Assembly (NCBI GenBank): GCA_016283945.1
Contig: JAEENW010000025.1
Span: 1 to 10,111, forward strand
Reading direction: 5' to 3'
DNA: 10,111 nt
DNA from: Bacillota bacterium
GTDB lineage: Bacteria; Bacillota; Clostridia; Peptostreptococcales; Anaerovoracaceae
The notes beneath the pieces are model-generated. The model ran no database searches and had not been told where the DNA came from. It saw nothing but the letters and a program-made list of their open reading frames with translations. This document shows, piece after piece, positions 8,085-10,111 of the stretch (position 1 is its first letter; each line of letters opens with the position of its first letter). Made by a program: the position numbers and the translations under genes.

Positions 8085-9403
8085 CTGAGGAGATTCTCCT
8101 TTCTCTCTATCATCTCATCGATCCTGTCGATGTATATGCGGTAATTGGTGACGTTCGCGGCGCGCACTATCTTTCCGTCCGCCCCGACCCTCTTGCTTAT
8201 GGCGCCGGCGCCGCAGGCGAGTATGGTCTGGTCCTCCTCCATGATGCGCACGTTGTAGAGGCTCTCGAAGCCCGGCTTGCTCCAGCCGGTGTTCTCGAGG
8301 TTTCCCGCCATCTGCTTCTGGCGGTAGACGTAGTAAGGCCTGTAGCCGGCTTCCCTCATGGTCTCTCCGCAGCCGGAGAGCATGGCTCTTACGGTCTCGG
8401 CGCTCCTGTAGCTGTACTCCGCGTCCTCCTCGATGAGGCGCGAGGCCCTCTTGACCGCGAGGGTGTGGACCGTGACGTTCTCCGGGTCCAGAGCGATGAC
8501 CTTACCGAGCGTGTCCGCGAAGTCCTCCGGGCTCTCCTCGGGAAGCCCCGCTATGAGGTCCATGTTGACGCAGGGTATCCCCGCCTCCCGGACCATCTCG
8601 TAGGCGCTGTATATGTCCTCGGTCCTGTGAGAGCGCCCTATGAGGTCGAGCGTGCGCTGCTTCATGGACTGGGGATTGACGCTCACGCGCCCCGCCCCGT
8701 ATCCGCGTATGGCCCTGAGCTTCGCCGGGGTGATGGTGTCCGGCCTTCCCGCTTCTACGGAAAACTCCCTCGTCCGCTCGGAGACGAAGGTAGAGCTCAC
8801 CGCCTCCATAAGCTTCTCGAAGTCGCCCTCGGAGAGGCTCGTCGGCGTGCCGCCGCCTATGTACACCGATTCGGCGTACATGGCATTTCTGTTTATTATA
8901 CTACCTATCCGCGAGATTTCATAGAAGAGAGCCCGCAAATATTCCTTTGAACCCTCCTCGGAGAAGGGATTCGACGCGAAGGAGCAGTAGCTGCAGCGGG
9001 TCGGGCAGAACGGTATCCCGACATAGACGCCTATGGCCTGCGGCGAGCGGTCGAAGGCCATGCCGTCCTGCACGGAGCAGACGTCCCTGAGCAGGCCTAT
9101 CTTGGGCTCAGACACCAGGAAGCGCCGCCTGAGCACCTCCTCCGCCTCGTCTCCGAGCAGCCTGTAGAGCTTGGCCGGCCTGACGCCGGTGAGTATGCCC
9201 CAGTCGGGCTCCTTGCCGGTCGCGTCCCTGAGGACGCGCCACAACGCCGCCCTGTTCTCATCGCTGTCGGAAGAGAGCAGGACCATGTCGGCTTCGAGGT
9301 CCTCCCCGAACCTTATATCGAAGAGATCGGCAGGGCCGAAGAGCCTCGCGACCTCCAGCAGCCTCGCCTTCTCCTTTTCGTCTCTGCAGAGGATCCTAAA
9401 CAA
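8081..9403 (-). CDS. hemZ: HemZ-type radical SAM protein (coproporphyrinogen dehydrogenase-like)
   Basis: Radical SAM enzyme of the oxygen-independent coproporphyrinogen III oxidase family, HemZ branch of Firmicutes. From the start chosen here it has 440 residues. An N-terminal region ends in DWGILTGVRPAKL, typical of HemZ. The 4Fe-4S cluster motif CPTRCSYC (C-x3-C-x2-C, 133-140) follows GVYVGIPF. YIGGGTPTSL (181-190) and the TIM-barrel strands come next. HemZ is annotated as a haem-synthesis enzyme, but close relatives include haem chaperones, and a fermentative host may not make haem, so the reaction is uncertain. There is no early ATG. TTG at 9401-9403 has SD AGGAG (9415-9419, 11-base spacer); TTG at 9422-9424 would add seven residues without a well-placed SD. 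It overlaps the MBL gene by eight bases and hisS by ATGA. A locally AT-rich patch near 8890-8925 contains a promoter-like sequence. Confidence 0.9.
   Translation of the reverse strand: MFRILCRDEKEKARLLEVARLFGPADLFDIRFGEDLEADMVLLSSDSDENRAALWRVLRDATGKEPDWGILTGVRPAKLYRLLGDEAEEVLRRRFLVSEPKIGLLRDVCSVQDGMAFDRSPQAIGVYVGIPFCPTRCSYCSFASNPFSEEGSKEYLRALFYEISRIGSIINRNAMYAESVYIGGGTPTSLSEGDFEKLMEAVSSTFVSERTREFSVEAGRPDTITPAKLRAIRGYGAGRVSVNPQSMKQRTLDLIGRSHRTEDIYSAYEMVREAGIPCVNMDLIAGLPEESPEDFADTLGKVIALDPENVTVHTLAVKRASRLIEEDAEYSYRSAETVRAMLSGCGETMREAGYRPYYVYRQKQMAGNLENTGWSKPGFESLYNVRIMEEDQTILACGAGAISKRVGADGKIVRAANVTNYRIYIDRIDEMIERKENLLR
8085..8100 (-). promoter_or_regulatory. hisS ribosome binding site within a small inverted repeat
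   Basis: Minus-strand sequence AGGAGAATCTCCT (8088-8100) is a perfect interrupted palindrome: the SD AGGAG can pair with CTCCT three bases later. The SD is 11 bases before the hisS ATG, which is on the long side. The element lies within the last codons of hemZ, so ribosomes finishing hemZ would unfold it. This suggests translational coupling; the hairpin is short, so its strength is uncertain. Confidence 0.4.
8895..8922 (-). promoter_or_regulatory. Candidate internal sigma-A-type promoter within hemZ
   Basis: The minus strand shows a perfect TATAAT (8895-8900), a 16-base spacer and ATGAAA (8917-8922), which matches TTGACA at four of six positions. It lies about 810 bases before hisS. The codons around it (GGT AGT ATA ATA AAC AGA AAT) are AT-rich and unlike the surrounding GC-rich usage. 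It could give hisS-aspS their own transcription. It could also be chance, since the spacer is short and the -35 is weak. Confidence 0.3.
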
Positions 9404-10004
9404 AGGGGTTATATCTCCTCTCAAATCCTATGGTGGTCTCCTTCATGTGGCCGGGATAGACCTTCACACAGTCCGGGAAGAGCTCCATGAGCTTCTTAAG
9501 TGAAGCGATCAGCTCCTCGTCCGAGCCGCCCCAAAGGTCCGTGCGGCCGACGGAGGCGAAGAAGAGCGTATCCCCGCTGAAGAGGACCTGCTCCTCAGGG
9601 AAATACACGCACATGCCGCCCGGGGTGTGGCCGGGAGTCATGACGAAGCGCATGAGGCTCTCCCCGAGCTTCATCTCATCCCCGTCCCTGACCTCGATGT
9701 CGGCGCTGATCCCGCCCTGCGAGGAGCCGTGCCTCTCCATGAGAAGCTTCCTCTCTGCGCGGCTCGCGACGAGCTTTATCCCGGGGTACAGTCCCCTGAA
9801 ATACGGGATGCCCTCGGTGTGGTCATGGTGCCCGTGCGTGAGCACTATATATACCGGATCCAGCCCGAGCTTCGCGATCTCGTCCGCGATGAGAGGATTC
9901 TCCGCGCCGGGATCAACTATCATGGCCTCGAGCGCCGCCTCGTCCCACACCAGATAGGTGTTGGTCTCGATCGGGCCGTTTATAAACGTCTTCATCTTCA
10001 TCAT
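9396..10004 (-). CDS. MBL-fold metallo-hydrolase, glyoxalase II-like (YcbL/YqgX type)
   Basis: Compact 202-residue single-domain metallo-beta-lactamase-fold hydrolase. The metal ligands are all visible: THGHHDH (56-62), PGHTPGG (124-130) with His125, FSGDTLF (142-148) with Asp145, and YPGH (183-186) with His186. This arrangement and length match the small glyoxalase II-like proteins without the C-terminal helical domain of classical GloB, so hydrolysis of S-lactoylglutathione or another thioester is possible, but the true substrate is not shown. The gene commonly sits between relA/dtd and hemZ in clostridia, and hemZ follows here with an overlap. The ATG at 10002-10004 has SD GGAGG nine bases upstream; two more ATGs follow within five codons (MMKMK). 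Stop is TAG. No signal peptide is seen. Confidence 0.92.
   Translation of the reverse strand: MMKMKTFINGPIETNTYLVWDEAALEAMIVDPGAENPLIADEIAKLGLDPVYIVLTHGHHDHTEGIPYFRGLYPGIKLVASRAERKLLMERHGSSQGGISADIEVRDGDEMKLGESLMRFVMTPGHTPGGMCVYFPEEQVLFSGDTLFFASVGRTDLWGGSDEELIASLKKLMELFPDCVKVYPGHMKETTIGFERRYNPFV
9415..9419 (-). promoter_or_regulatory. Ribosome binding site supporting the hemZ TTG start
   Basis: AGGAG on the minus strand, 11 bases before TTG 9401-9403 and within the last codons of the MBL gene. The alternative TTG at 9422-9424 lies upstream of this SD and has only an AAGGAG 13-14 bases away, so the inner TTG is favoured. Confidence 0.45.
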
Positions 10005-10069
10005 ATCGAAATCCCTCCCGCGCTGCGGCTCAAGCAGGGCGTGTCAGCCCGGGTGCCGCGCTGTCCGGA
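10005..10069 (-). other. Short spacer between the upstream gene and the MBL gene
   Basis: It holds the MBL ribosome binding site (GGGAGGG), a short inverted repeat GGGC-TGACAC-GCCC, and an 8-base direct repeat CAGCGCGG. No U-run follows the inverted repeat, so I do not call a terminator. No promoter is recognised. Confidence 0.4.
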
Positions 10070-10111
10070 TCAGAAGTTGTTCCTGTACACGTCCACCACT
10101 CTCTTGACCGC
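10070..10111 (-). CDS. C-terminal end of an upstream gene, possibly relA/rsh (partial)
   Basis: Only 13 codons and a TGA are in the window, reading AVKRVVDVYRNNF. The tail resembles the end of the C-terminal ACT domain of long RelA/SpoT homologues, where a Val/Arg-rich strand closes the protein, and relA lies upstream of the MBL-hemZ-hisS-aspS block in many clostridia. Position supports this more than the sequence, which is too short for identification. The usual dtd gene between relA and the MBL gene is absent here, or this tail could itself belong to another gene. Its codons (AGA, AGG, TAC) match the rest of the window. Confidence 0.45.
   Translation of the reverse strand, partial: AVKRVVDVYRNNF

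Overview
The window is a compact run of bacterial housekeeping genes, all on the minus strand, read from the high-coordinate end towards base 1. The order of transcription is: 3' tail of an upstream gene (probably relA/rsh), an MBL-fold hydrolase of the glyoxalase II-like family, hemZ-type radical SAM protein, hisS, aspS, a fused nadD-yqeK gene, rsfS, leuS, and the 5' part of an RNase J gene that runs off the left edge. The gene set and order (relA / MBL / hemZ / hisS / aspS, then nadD / yqeK / rsfS / leuS, plus RNase J) point to a Firmicute, most likely an anaerobic clostridial lineage. The DNA is GC-rich and prefers AGG for Arg, ATA for Ile, TCG for Ser, GAG and TAC, while avoiding TTA, CTA and TCA. 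I cannot name a genus.

Region by region. 10070-10111 is the end of an upstream reading frame. 9396-10004 (MBL) overlaps the start of hemZ (8081-9403). hemZ overlaps hisS (6831-8084) by an ATGA. A 122-base GC-rich spacer with several inverted repeats (6709-6830) separates hisS from aspS (4927-6708). nadD-yqeK (3815-4924) starts two bases after the aspS stop and overlaps rsfS (3460-3825) by 11 bases. leuS (958-3432) follows after 27 bases and RNase J (1-939) after 18. I see no intrinsic terminator, tRNA, rRNA, CRISPR array, transposon or T-box leader. Tight spacing and overlaps suggest one long transcript or a few overlapping ones.

The genes serve translation and its cofactors: three aminoacyl-tRNA synthetases, a ribosome-silencing factor that blocks subunit joining in starvation, an NAD biosynthesis enzyme fused to a predicted Ap4A hydrolase (Ap4A is a by-product of aminoacyl-tRNA synthetases), and an RNA-decay nuclease.

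The window does not show an obvious new defence or mobile system. The strongest anomaly is a sharp change of codon usage inside the RNase J gene at about 331-372, exactly at the conserved SDSTN motif. Right of it the gene looks like the rest of the window; left of it Arg, Ser, Glu, Tyr, Thr and Gly codon choices all change together. This is either an intragenic recombination joint or a chimeric assembly joint. Secondary points are the nadD-yqeK fusion, the joining of two normally separate conserved gene blocks, a structured hisS-aspS spacer, and a candidate promoter inside hemZ.
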